Origin: Desulfuromonas sp.
Lineage (GTDB): Bacteria; Desulfobacterota; Desulfuromonadia; Desulfuromonadales; Geothermobacteraceae
Assembly: GCA_002868905.1 (NCBI GenBank)
Contig: PKUA01000025.1
Coordinates: 1 to 64,000, forward strand
Direction of reading: 5' to 3'
DNA: 64,000 nt
Shown here: positions 34,271 through 42,077 of the stretch, one piece after another
Position numbering within the stretch: position 1 is the stretch's first letter
Layout: every line of letters starts with the position of its first letter
Position numbers and translations under genes: made by a program
The notes under the pieces: model-generated
The model's database searches: none
Seen by the model: only the letters and a program-made list of their open reading frames with translations
What the model was told of the DNA's origin: nothing

Positions 34271-34606
34271 TCAGCGTTCCGGTTTAATCTCGCTTTTTTT
34301 CAGGGTAAATGTCGTTTTGTGCCCCATTCCGGCGTCGAGGACGATCGACAGGTCTTTTGTTTTCGGGATGGGGAAGTTGAACAGACCATCCGGGTCGGTC
34401 TTCCCCTCAAGCAACAGCTGGTCGGCGCTGTCGAAAACCTTAACTTTTCCGTTTGAGACACTTCTCCCATCCGGGAAATACCCCTCGACATAGATCCGTC
34501 CCGCTTCCGCATAGGCGAACAGGTTGACCTTGTGACCCACGGCAAGTCCGGGGAGTAGAAGCAGAAGAAGCAATATGCCAGGTACGGTTATGCGGTAGGT
34601 TATCAT
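34271..34606 (-). CDS. NikL-like nickel-transport accessory protein
   Basis: About 111 residues with a clear signal peptide (a run of leucines ending L-A-V-G). The mature part is a small carboxypeptidase-regulatory-like beta domain: V-N-L-F-A-Y-A-E-A-G-R-I-Y-V-E-G-Y-F, then D-P-D-G-L-F-N-F. In ECF-type nickel transporters such a protein (NikL) accompanies NikK and NikMNQ. Here it follows a DUF4198 gene by 44 bases. The start is uncertain between ATG 34606 and GTG 34624. The core transporter is not in the window. Confidence 0.65.
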   Translation of the reverse strand: MITYRITVPGILLLLLLLPGLAVGHKVNLFAYAEAGRIYVEGYFPDGRSVSNGKVKVFDSADQLLLEGKTDPDGLFNFPIPKTKDLSIVLDAGMGHKTTFTLKKSEIKPER

Positions 34607-34650
34607 TCCTCCACTCGTGCTCACGCCGATCAGGGATTGGCGAGTGATCT

Positions 34651-35427
34651 CTAAGGGATGTCGATGGTGTGTACCCAGTATACAGCGCCGATCTCCACAT
34701 GTTTATCGACCCCGTTGCGGTGTATGGTCCAGTCGGCTTCCGACAGGGCGGAGAAACCCCACCAGCCGGATTTCGGCATGGCGTAATGAAAGACTCCATT
34801 GCTGTCAGCCTTGATCACCTGGGACACCAGGGGGCCATCGGGCGTTGGTATCGGTTGACCATCAGCCGATGACCCGTTCAAATACTCGATCTCGATTTCG
34901 GCGAACGGAAGCGGTTTTCCCTTGAGCAACACCTGGCCGCTGAAGAGATTCCCGGTCCAGAGTCCATAGGGGCGGGTCAGGGGAACAATCTCCGTTTCGA
35001 GGCCGACCGGTTCGTCCCACCCCTGTTCCAGCCCGAGGGCATTCACGCAAACTTTGCCGTAGTGGACAATGAACAAATCTTCGGCCGGTTCCCAATAGGG
35101 GACCGGTTCGACGAAGAAGGTGTAGTCGCCGGGACGGCGAAGCTTGAATTCGCTTATCCAGACGGTGCGCTCTTCCTCGCTCCTTTTGCTCGAAACGAGG
35201 GTGTCGTCAAGGTCTTTCTTGCGGCCGTTGTGGAGGACACCGAACCGTTTCGGTCGTGCCATCTCCATGGTGTGTCCTTCCATCGGGTGGATGAATTTGA
35301 CCTCCAGGGTCAGGGTCCTGGCATCTTCGGGTCCGACCATGTCGTCCGAGGGGATGATGGCGCCGAAATGGGCACTGGCCATTGTCGGGATGAGCAGAAA
35401 AAGGACGAGCGGGGTCAGCAGGCGCAT
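34651..35427 (-). CDS. DUF4198 periplasmic protein, NikK-like
   Basis: A 258-residue exported protein. The signal peptide ends A-S-A just before H-F-G-A-I-I-P-S, leaving a histidine at or near the mature N-terminus, typical for DUF4198. Later phrases [14 protein letters not shown] and Y-W-V-H-T-I-D-I are typical of NikK, the periplasmic component of nickel ECF systems. ATG 35427 has GGAG upstream. A NikR-type operator lies 68 bases upstream, strengthening the nickel link. Confidence 0.78.
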   Translation of the reverse strand: MRLLTPLVLFLLIPTMASAHFGAIIPSDDMVGPEDARTLTLEVKFIHPMEGHTMEMARPKRFGVLHNGRKKDLDDTLVSSKRSEEERTVWISEFKLRRPGDYTFFVEPVPYWEPAEDLFIVHYGKVCVNALGLEQGWDEPVGLETEIVPLTRPYGLWTGNLFSGQVLLKGKPLPFAEIEIEYLNGSSADGQPIPTPDGPLVSQVIKADSNGVFHYAMPKSGWWGFSALSEADWTIHRNGVDKHVEIGAVYWVHTIDIP

Positions 35428-35494
35428 GGGATCTCCATTGAGGTTGTCTGGTGTGTTTTTCTTAACCTTTTGACGAGGGATGGTCAAGAAAAAA

Positions 35495-35521
35495 GTGTTA
35501 CGAAAATTACATTCGTAACAC
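35495..35521. promoter_or_regulatory. NikR-type operator
   Basis: GTGTTAC, 13 bases, GTAACAC: a perfect inverted repeat matching the NikR motif described for deltaproteobacteria (GTGTTAC-N13/14-GTAACAC). It lies about 8 bases upstream of a TTGACC -35 element for the NikK-like gene on the minus strand. The arms extend to 10 bp. NikR would repress in high nickel. Confidence 0.82.
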
Positions 35522-35562
35522 CGGAGGAGTGATCATATGTGTAAAATAATGCGACGATCTGC

Positions 35563-35591
35563 TTGCAAACTGTCCCGTCTGGGCTTATGAT
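35563..35591 (+). promoter_or_regulatory. Promoter of the hemerythrin gene
   Basis: TTGCAA, 17-base spacer, TATGAT: a good sigma-70-like promoter 38 bases before ATG 35630. The 11-base string ttatgattccg overlaps the -10 and is repeated directly downstream. Confidence 0.65.
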
Positions 35592-35629
35592 TCCGACCTC
35601 AAATTATGATTCCGTAGGGAGGGGATTCC

Positions 35630-36058
35630 ATGTACGTCCAGACAACCACTTTACGTCGGCAGCACGGTGACATCCGGCAGTTGCAGGAGCGATTGCAACC
35701 GATGCTCCGGAGTAGCGAGCTGAAACAGGATACCGAAGAGGTCAGGGCGCTTATCAGTCGGTTGGTCGGGGTTCTCAGTGTTCACCTGGCGATGGAGGAC
35801 GAAGTCCTGTATCGCGGGCTGGCTGGAAACGCTGATGAGCCATTGCAGGGGCTGCTCGCCTCCTGTCGGGAAGAGTGCGGCCATCTTTCAGAGGCGCTTA
35901 TCGCCTATCAGGGTCGCTGGCCGACGCCGAGGTCGGTCCAGGAAGCCCCGGAGCAATTCATCCTCGAAACCGGAGAGCTGTTTTCTATCATTGATCGACG
36001 GTTGGAACTCGAGGAGACCACGATATTCCCCGCAATCGACTCTATGAACCGAAGCTAG
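35630..36058 (+). CDS. Hemerythrin-like HHE domain protein
   Basis: A 142-residue four-helix protein. Di-iron ligands expected of hemerythrins are present: H12, H and E in V-H-L-A-M-E-D-E-V-L-Y near residue 50, H in C-G-H-L-S-E-A-L near 85, and E-L-E-E-T-T-I-F-P near 128. These proteins bind O2 or NO or store iron. Soluble, no signal peptide. Probably an oxygen or nitric oxide response protein in this anaerobe, complementing fprA. Confidence 0.88.
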   Translation: MYVQTTTLRRQHGDIRQLQERLQPMLRSSELKQDTEEVRALISRLVGVLSVHLAMEDEVLYRGLAGNADEPLQGLLASCREECGHLSEALIAYQGRWPTPRSVQEAPEQFILETGELFSIIDRRLELEETTIFPAIDSMNRS

Positions 36059-36157
36059 GAGCCTGTCGGACTATGCAGGTCGAATCATGGATAGTCCGCC
36101 AGGTTCCCAAGCCGGATCATCGGAAACTCGATGCTGGCGGCATCTCGTTTGTCGAGG

Positions 36158-36346
36158 CTAGTCGGTTGAGTCTTCGTCCTCCTCATCGTCAAAATCGAAG
36201 TCCTCATCGAGGAAATTCTCAATGAATTTCTGGTTGTCACGCAGTCGGCGCGACACCTGGTTTTGCAACTCATCCAGCTCGGGGAATTTCGATTCCGTTT
36301 CAGGGGCGTTATCCGTTTGATCCGGTTTTGTTTCCTCCATCTCCAT
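36158..36346 (-). CDS. Small acidic protein at the end of the glycogen operon
   Basis: A 62-residue protein with very acidic C-terminus (F-L-D-E-D-F-D-F-D-D-E-E-D-E-D) after a helical segment (L-D-E-L-Q-N-Q-V-S-R-R-L-R-D-N). The start lies inside the 3' end of the amylase/glycogen synthase gene (overlap 38 bases). ATG 36346 or 36340 are both possible. No family recognised. Confidence 0.6.
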   Translation of the reverse strand: MEMEETKPDQTDNAPETESKFPELDELQNQVSRRLRDNQKFIENFLDEDFDFDDEEDEDSTD

Positions 36347-39300
36347 TCTCCACGATTTGTTGATAGAGCGCGTCATACTCTTGCGCGCTTCGATTCCAGG
36401 AAAAATCATTCTGCATTCCCCGGCGCATGATGCCGAGCCAGGTGCGGCGCTGGCCGAATGCTTCCAGGGCGCGATCGATCGTTTCAAGCAGATCGGCTCC
36501 GCACGGTGCGTCAAACAGCCAGCCGTTACCTCCCCGCACCCGTTCGTCGCAGTCGATGATGGTGTCGGCCAGTCCCCCGGTGCGGCGTGCAATCGGGACG
36601 GTTCCGTAGCGGAGGGCGATCATCTGGCTCAAGCCGCACGGTTCATAGCGGCTCGGCATCAAGAACAGGTCACCCCCTCCGTAGATACGGTGGGCCAGCG
36701 GTTCGTTGAAGCCGTCGATGAACCGGGTTTGATTCGGTGTCTCTCGGCAGAGCTGTTGAAGCTGCAGCTCGACATCAGGATCGCCGCTTCCAAGGATAAC
36801 CAGTTGCAGGCCACGCTGCAACAGTTCCTGCCAGCAGGTTGTCACCAGGTCGACTCCTTTTTGCCGGTCGAGTCTGGTCACCATCACCGCCAGCGGGATG
36901 GTCGGGTCGACCTGGAGATCGAGTTCATGCTGGAGGCGTCGTTTGACGTGGGTCTTGCCGCGCAGGTTCTGCGGTGAGAAGTGATGGGACAGGTGGACAT
37001 CCTGGGCGGGGTCCCAGTATCCGATGTCGAGACCATTGAGGATCCCGTGCAGGTCATCACGTCGCTTTGCAAGAATCGTTTCGAAACCGTGGCCGAATTC
37101 CGGTGTCAGGATCTCCCGGGCGTAGGCGGGAGAGACGGTTGTTAGCTGGTCGGCGAACCGAATGCCACCTTTCAACAGCGAGAACTGGCCGTAATACTCG
37201 ATTCCTTCCACCCGGAACAGCTCATCCGGCAGCTGCAGCCTCTGGAAATTATCCGCCGGAAACAGCCCCTGGTAGCCGAGGTTGTGAATCGTCAGGTGGG
37301 TGGCGGTCATGGCAAAGAATGGGTCTGTTGCGTATTCGTTTGTCAACAGGAGCGGGATGAGAGCGGTCTGCCAGTCGTGGACGTGGATTATGTCGGGACG
37401 AAAGTCGATCGACTTGGCGAGCTCCAGAGTCGCGCGGCAGAAAAAGCCGTAACGCAAGTCATTGTCCGGGTAGTCCCGGCCATTTTCGGCATAAAGTCCC
37501 GGACGGTCGAACGCTGCCGGAAAGTCGATCATGTAGACCGGCACCGATCCGAGGGTTGTCTGCCGCAGCCCAGCCTTGCCCGTCAGTCCTCCCCTGGCCA
37601 CGGTAATCCTCCGCTTCCCCTCCGGGAGCTTATAGCCATTCTGGCGAACCAGGCGGTAGTAGGGCATAACGATCCGGACGTCGATACCGAGCTGTTGCAG
37701 TGCCTGCGGCAGGGACCCGGCGACGTCGGCGAGTCCCCCCGATTTGGCGAACGGCGTGACCTCCGGGGCGACAAAGAGCAGCTGCAGCGGTGTCTGGCGA
37801 GTGCGGTCGGGCCGGCGCTCCGGGGGGAAATCGAGACTCAGCAGGTCATCGAGCCGGTCGTCAATCCGGGCAGCCTGCCGCAGCAGGAAGGTGCCGCTAC
37901 GTCGCAAGGACTCGGTTTTGAACGGGATGTCCGCCTGGACGAGACAGTCGAGGTAGAGAGGGGCGGTGTGGACCAGTCTCTCCAGCGCCTCATGACAGAG
38001 ATAACTGTAGTCACCCCAGCGGTGGCAGCCCAGAAGTTCCAGGATCGATTGATCTGCCAGCAGGCGGACCCAGAGCCGTCCCGATACCAGCTCACGCGGA
38101 CGTGGGGTCAGTTTATACAGCTGCTTGAGGAGAGAGAGATCGAACTCTGTCAGCAGTTCCCGTAGCGGCAGGTCGAAACCGAATCGTCTGAGGACCCGAG
38201 AGAGGTCGCGGAGTGAGCCGAGTGTCGCCTGGAACAGGGCGGCGACCCGCAGCAAGCCACGGTTTGACGCTGTGATCTCTTCGGTCTCGATCTTTTTCAG
38301 CAGCGAAATCCAACGGGCCGAAACGGTTTTCGTATCGGATTCCGGATCGACATGGCAACGCCAGGCCTCGAACCATTCGGTGGCTGCTGCGGTGTTCGGG
38401 TTGCTCAGTGCCTTGCGTAAGGCCGTATGCAGGTCGGCATGGCGCATGGCGAGCAGTTCCAGGTCGAGGTCGGAGACGCCACGCCCTTCGAGGTGCCGGC
38501 AGAGTCGATTCCAGTCACCGTCCCTGTCATCGATGGCGCGTATTTCCAGGTAGACCTGGTGTGCGTAGGGTCCGAGGGCCAGCGGGAGCCCGTCGCGTTC
38601 CAGCCGGCGGCTGTGATGCAGGTGCCAGTGGCCATCCTGCTGATTGCGCAGGGCGTAGAGGCGATTCTCCGTGGTTGTCAGCCCAAGGGTGGCGAGCAGG
38701 CCGCGGCGCTCGAGCGGACCGTCTTCCCCATCGACCCGCTGCTCGGTGCTGTGCCGCAGGGTCCCCCGGACGGTGGCTTGTCGGTTGTGCACCACCACCA
38801 GCGCGGTCTCATCATTCCGGCGGTTGGCGAAAGCGATGACATCCTCGCAGACCGTTCCGTCCTGATCAAACTCCAGCAGCCAGAACTGTTCGGCGCCGCT
38901 GAACAGGCGGCGGTGGCGGAGCAACGGGAAGATCGCAGCCTCGTGGTGCTGCCAGAAGCCCCCGTCGATCTCTTCATCCAACTGCGCCCGGCGGAACTCC
39001 ATGCCGTATTTCTCCTCCAGCCCTTCGAGCTGACCGTGACCGATCAGCGGCAGGCCGGGAAGGGTCGCCAGCAGGGTCGCCACGGCGAAGTATTTGTCCC
39101 CCTTGCCGAACTGGGCGACGGCGGTCGCCTCGTCCGGGTTGTTCATGAAATTGACGAAACGTTGCAGAATGGCGGGGTTGAACCGGAGGATGTTCTGCAG
39201 GCTTTGGCGAAACTTGCCGTTGTCCTCCATCTTCAGCATGTTCATGAAGGAGGAATTGTAGACGCGGTGCATGCCGAGGGTGCGGACGAAAAAACCCTCC

Positions 39301-40973
39301 ATCAGCCAGAATGCCTCGGCGATCAACAGGGTTCCGGGGGCCTCGGCCGCTACCCGGTCGACCACCTCCCGCCAGAATTCGACCGGGTAGCGTTGTTCGA
39401 AGTCTTCTTTATCCATGGCATGGACACTGCGCGACGGGACGCCCGCCCCGCCACCCGGCTGTGGGTACCAGAGCCGCTGGAAGTGTTTTTTGGCCAGGGT
39501 CATGGCGGCATCGAACCGGATGATCGGAAACCGCCTGGCGACGTCGACGACGGTGCCGATCATCGCTTCCCGCACAGCAGGGTTGAGGTAGTCGAGCTGA
39601 GCTGTGTCGTTCCAGGGGAGGTGGGTCCCGTCGTTGCCGTGATAGATGTATCGGACCCGGTTGTCGCGCCGGTCGATGTGGCGGAAGACCACCGCAGCGT
39701 TGCTGTGGTTCCAATAGCCGTCCTCGATGGTCAGGCTCAGCTCGGGATCGGGGGAAAGTTCCGGACCGGTAAAGTGATAGTCGACATAGGGGGGGGCAGA
39801 AGTGTGGATAAACCAGTCAGGATGCTCTTTGATCCAGCGAGAGTAGAGCCCGGTGTGGTTCGGTACGACGTCTCCGCAAAGGCGGATACCATAGCGGGCC
39901 GCCTTGTGGCGCAGTTCGCGCAGGGCATCCTCCCCGCCGAGGTCGGCGGCGATACCGTAATCGTAGAGGGAATAGGCGCTCGCCAGGGCATCGGTCTTGC
40001 CCTGCAGTTGCTTCAGTCGGTCGGAGGCGGGTGACCGTTCCCATAGCCCGATCAGCCAGAGGGAATTGATTCCGCACTCCGCCAGTCGCTGCAGTTCGGT
40101 ATCGGGGATCTGATCGAGGCGTTCCACCGGTTTTGCATAGCGGCGGCTCAACTGGTCAAGCCAGACGTAGCACGATTTGGCTTGCAGCACCACGTCCGGC
40201 ATCCAGTCGGCATCGATGGAAAAAGCTTCCGGTTCGTCGTTTCCCCCTGCAAGTTCGATGGATCTGACCGGTCCCGGTCCCCCTCCGCGTACCTGCTGTT
40301 CTTCGAGCCAGAGGGCGGTGGTCAGCGGGATGGTCCGCAGCAGGTCCTCAGGTAGCAGGTGCTGCCAGTGGCTGGCGACCCAGGCGAGTTGATCGGCCAG
40401 TGATTCCGGGGCGGCCCGCAGCGGACGGGCAAGCTGTTCGAGCAGGCTCTGCCGGGGAGAAGCGGCGTGCGGATCGACGGTTCCCTTAACTCCGGCCAGG
40501 AACTGCCGGTAGCTGGTCATTTGCTGGAGCAGGGCATCGTTGTGCAGGAGGGCGAGGCTTCCGGCGGCCGGGTTGTCGTTCTGCAGGGCGAGGATGATCA
40601 ATTCCGCCAGCAACGTTCTTGATTTCGCATTTGTTTCTCCCCACCACGGTTCCAGGTCGACCGGTGTGCTCCTGGGATGGGGTGGAAATTGTCGAATGAA
40701 TGCTCCGGTAACGCGGCTCGGGGCATTGGCCCCCCGGGGGAGGTTGCGTTGCAATATGGTGCGAAAAACCTGGTTGAGCAGACCGAGCAGACCGAGGTGA
40801 CCTGCGCTTGCCCGACTTACTCCTCTTTGCCGCAGTTGCAGCGCGATATGCTGCAGGTCGAGCAGGTAGCTCTCTTCAGTCAACGGCAGGTGACGCAGGT
40901 TCAGGTCGGTCCAGGCCTGTTGACTGATCTGCAAAGGGAGGACGAAGTAGTTGGGTGCGTGTGGTCGGTTCAT
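36309..40973 (-). CDS. glgA: GH13 alpha-amylase-like / glycogen synthase fusion
   Basis: A 1554-residue protein. An N-terminal helical region (1-~280) precedes a GH13 barrel: region I D-V-V-P-N-H near residue 367, nucleophile region F-D-A-A-M near 487, acid/base A-E-A-F near 548, and region IV M-N-N-P-D-E near 609, where the usual His before Asp is Pro. After a long linker, a complete GT5 glycogen synthase starts near residue 1062 with A-P-E-V-T-P-F-A-K-S-G-G-L-A-D-V and ends with Y-E-P-C-G-L and R-R-T-G-G-L-A-D-T. The GT5 domain makes alpha-1,4-glucan from ADP- or UDP-glucose; the barrel may trim, branch or transfer glucan. Fusion couples degradation or transfer with synthesis. It starts 6 bases after galT ends. 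Confidence 0.9.
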   Translation of the reverse strand: MNRPHAPNYFVLPLQISQQAWTDLNLRHLPLTEESYLLDLQHIALQLRQRGVSRASAGHLGLLGLLNQVFRTILQRNLPRGANAPSRVTGAFIRQFPPHPRSTPVDLEPWWGETNAKSRTLLAELIILALQNDNPAAGSLALLHNDALLQQMTSYRQFLAGVKGTVDPHAASPRQSLLEQLARPLRAAPESLADQLAWVASHWQHLLPEDLLRTIPLTTALWLEEQQVRGGGPGPVRSIELAGGNDEPEAFSIDADWMPDVVLQAKSCYVWLDQLSRRYAKPVERLDQIPDTELQRLAECGINSLWLIGLWERSPASDRLKQLQGKTDALASAYSLYDYGIAADLGGEDALRELRHKAARYGIRLCGDVVPNHTGLYSRWIKEHPDWFIHTSAPPYVDYHFTGPELSPDPELSLTIEDGYWNHSNAAVVFRHIDRRDNRVRYIYHGNDGTHLPWNDTAQLDYLNPAVREAMIGTVVDVARRFPIIRFDAAMTLAKKHFQRLWYPQPGGGAGVPSRSVHAMDKEDFEQRYPVEFWREVVDRVAAEAPGTLLIAEAFWLMEGFFVRTLGMHRVYNSSFMNMLKMEDNGKFRQSLQNILRFNPAILQRFVNFMNNPDEATAVAQFGKGDKYFAVATLLATLPGLPLIGHGQLEGLEEKYGMEFRRAQLDEEIDGGFWQHHEAAIFPLLRHRRLFSGAEQFWLLEFDQDGTVCEDVIAFANRRNDETALVVVHNRQATVRGTLRHSTEQRVDGEDGPLERRGLLATLGLTTTENRLYALRNQQDGHWHLHHSRRLERDGLPLALGPYAHQVYLEIRAIDDRDGDWNRLCRHLEGRGVSDLDLELLAMRHADLHTALRKALSNPNTAAATEWFEAWRCHVDPESDTKTVSARWISLLKKIETEEITASNRGLLRVAALFQATLGSLRDLSRVLRRFGFDLPLRELLTEFDLSLLKQLYKLTPRPRELVSGRLWVRLLADQSILELLGCHRWGDYSYLCHEALERLVHTAPLYLDCLVQADIPFKTESLRRSGTFLLRQAARIDDRLDDLLSLDFPPERRPDRTRQTPLQLLFVAPEVTPFAKSGGLADVAGSLPQALQQLGIDVRIVMPYYRLVRQNGYKLPEGKRRITVARGGLTGKAGLRQTTLGSVPVYMIDFPAAFDRPGLYAENGRDYPDNDLRYGFFCRATLELAKSIDFRPDIIHVHDWQTALIPLLLTNEYATDPFFAMTATHLTIHNLGYQGLFPADNFQRLQLPDELFRVEGIEYYGQFSLLKGGIRFADQLTTVSPAYAREILTPEFGHGFETILAKRRDDLHGILNGLDIGYWDPAQDVHLSHHFSPQNLRGKTHVKRRLQHELDLQVDPTIPLAVMVTRLDRQKGVDLVTTCWQELLQRGLQLVILGSGDPDVELQLQQLCRETPNQTRFIDGFNEPLAHRIYGGGDLFLMPSRYEPCGLSQMIALRYGTVPIARRTGGLADTIIDCDERVRGGNGWLFDAPCGADLLETIDRALEAFGQRRTWLGIMRRGMQNDFSWNRSAQEYDALYQQIVENGDGGNKTGSNG

Positions 40974-40979
40974 ATCAGC

Positions 40980-42020
40980 TCAGCTGTCGATCTGGAGTTC
41001 AGCTTCTCGGAGAAACCGGGCGGCTTCGCTCGGCAGGGTTGAGTTGAGGTGGAACCCTGTCGAGCGTTCGAAACCGGCCATCCGTTTCAGACAGGGGACA
41101 ATCTCCAGGTACCAGTGGAAATCAAAATGCAGTGAATTCCAGAATTCCGGTCGGCCGACCCGAGGGTGTTCCGGCGGGGCGGTCACCAGCAGCAGGTTCA
41201 TAGGGGGATCGCGTAGCGCGCTCCGAATCCGTTGCAGGGTTTCGTGAATCGCTTCGCCGAGAGGGAGCAAGCGCTCGTCACCGATGATGGCAAAATCGTG
41301 CTGGTGACGGATCGGGACGATGCGAAGTTCGAACGGGTAGCGGGAAGCGAACGGAGAATAGACCAGGTATTGCCCGTCGTCGCGGACCACACCGTCACCG
41401 GTTTCCCTCTCCTGCAGGAGAAGGTCGCAGTGCAGGCAGCGTTCCTTGGCCAGGAAATGGTCGAGGTTGCTGTTCAGTTCCGTCGCCAGCAATGGCGGCA
41501 TAGTCGGAACCGCCATGATCTGGGAGTGGCTGTGCGGGATGACGGCTCCCGCTTCGAGTCCGTGGTTCTTGAAGACGAAGATGTCCCGGAAGCGGGTATC
41601 GCGCCGCAGGTCGAGCAGACGCGATCGCCAGGCGCGCAGAACATTGACCCAATCCTGGGGTGTCAGGTCGGCCGGGTGCCGGTCATGATCCGGGGTCTCG
41701 ACCACCACCTCGTGGGCGCCGATCCCCTGTTTGACGTCGTAGAGTCCCACACCGCGGTGGGCCTGGTCACCCTCAATGCCAAATGTCGGATACTTGTTCG
41801 GCATCACCCTGACCTGCCAACCGGGTCCGTTGGCGTGGCTGCCGGCGTCGCGTATCGCAAACAGTTCGGGGGGAGTTCGATGTTCCTGCCCGACACAGAA
41901 CGGGCAGAGGGTCATGGTTTGCTGAATCCGGTCGAGGAGAAATTCCCCAGGGCGGCTTCCTGGGTGGTCAGCTATCACTACCCAGGTCTGTTTCAGCGGA
42001 TCGTAGCGAAGTTCGGACAA
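40980..42020 (-). CDS. galT: Galactose-1-phosphate uridylyltransferase family protein
   Basis: A 346-residue HIT-superfamily enzyme. Zinc cysteines are in C-P-F-C-V-G near residue 38; V-M-P-N-K-Y-P and V-V-V-E-T-P-D-H follow. The catalytic H-x-H-x-Q motif is P-H-S-H-S-Q near residue 165. It swaps UMP between UDP-glucose and hexose 1-phosphate; in this glycan operon it may supply UDP-glucose or ADP-glucose-like precursors. TTG start at 42020 with AAGGGGG upstream. Cotranscribed with the amylase/glycogen synthase fusion. Confidence 0.88.
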   Translation of the reverse strand: MSELRYDPLKQTWVVIADHPGSRPGEFLLDRIQQTMTLCPFCVGQEHRTPPELFAIRDAGSHANGPGWQVRVMPNKYPTFGIEGDQAHRGVGLYDVKQGIGAHEVVVETPDHDRHPADLTPQDWVNVLRAWRSRLLDLRRDTRFRDIFVFKNHGLEAGAVIPHSHSQIMAVPTMPPLLATELNSNLDHFLAKERCLHCDLLLQERETGDGVVRDDGQYLVYSPFASRYPFELRIVPIRHQHDFAIIGDERLLPLGEAIHETLQRIRSALRDPPMNLLLVTAPPEHPRVGRPEFWNSLHFDFHWYLEIVPCLKRMAGFERSTGFHLNSTLPSEAARFLREAELQIDS

Positions 42021-42077
42021 GCTGTTCCCCCTTCTTCCGGTTGGTGAAAGTCTCTCCCACCTGGATGGACATGGCGA

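Noticed and set aside
36158-36592. 144-residue version of the small acidic protein
   Set aside because: The extra N-terminal 82 residues are out-of-frame sequence of the glycogen synthase gene; only the last 62 residues look coding.
38427-40034. 535-residue plus-strand ORF inside the amylase/glycogen synthase gene
   Set aside because: An antisense shadow without domains; the minus-strand frame carries all GH13 motifs.
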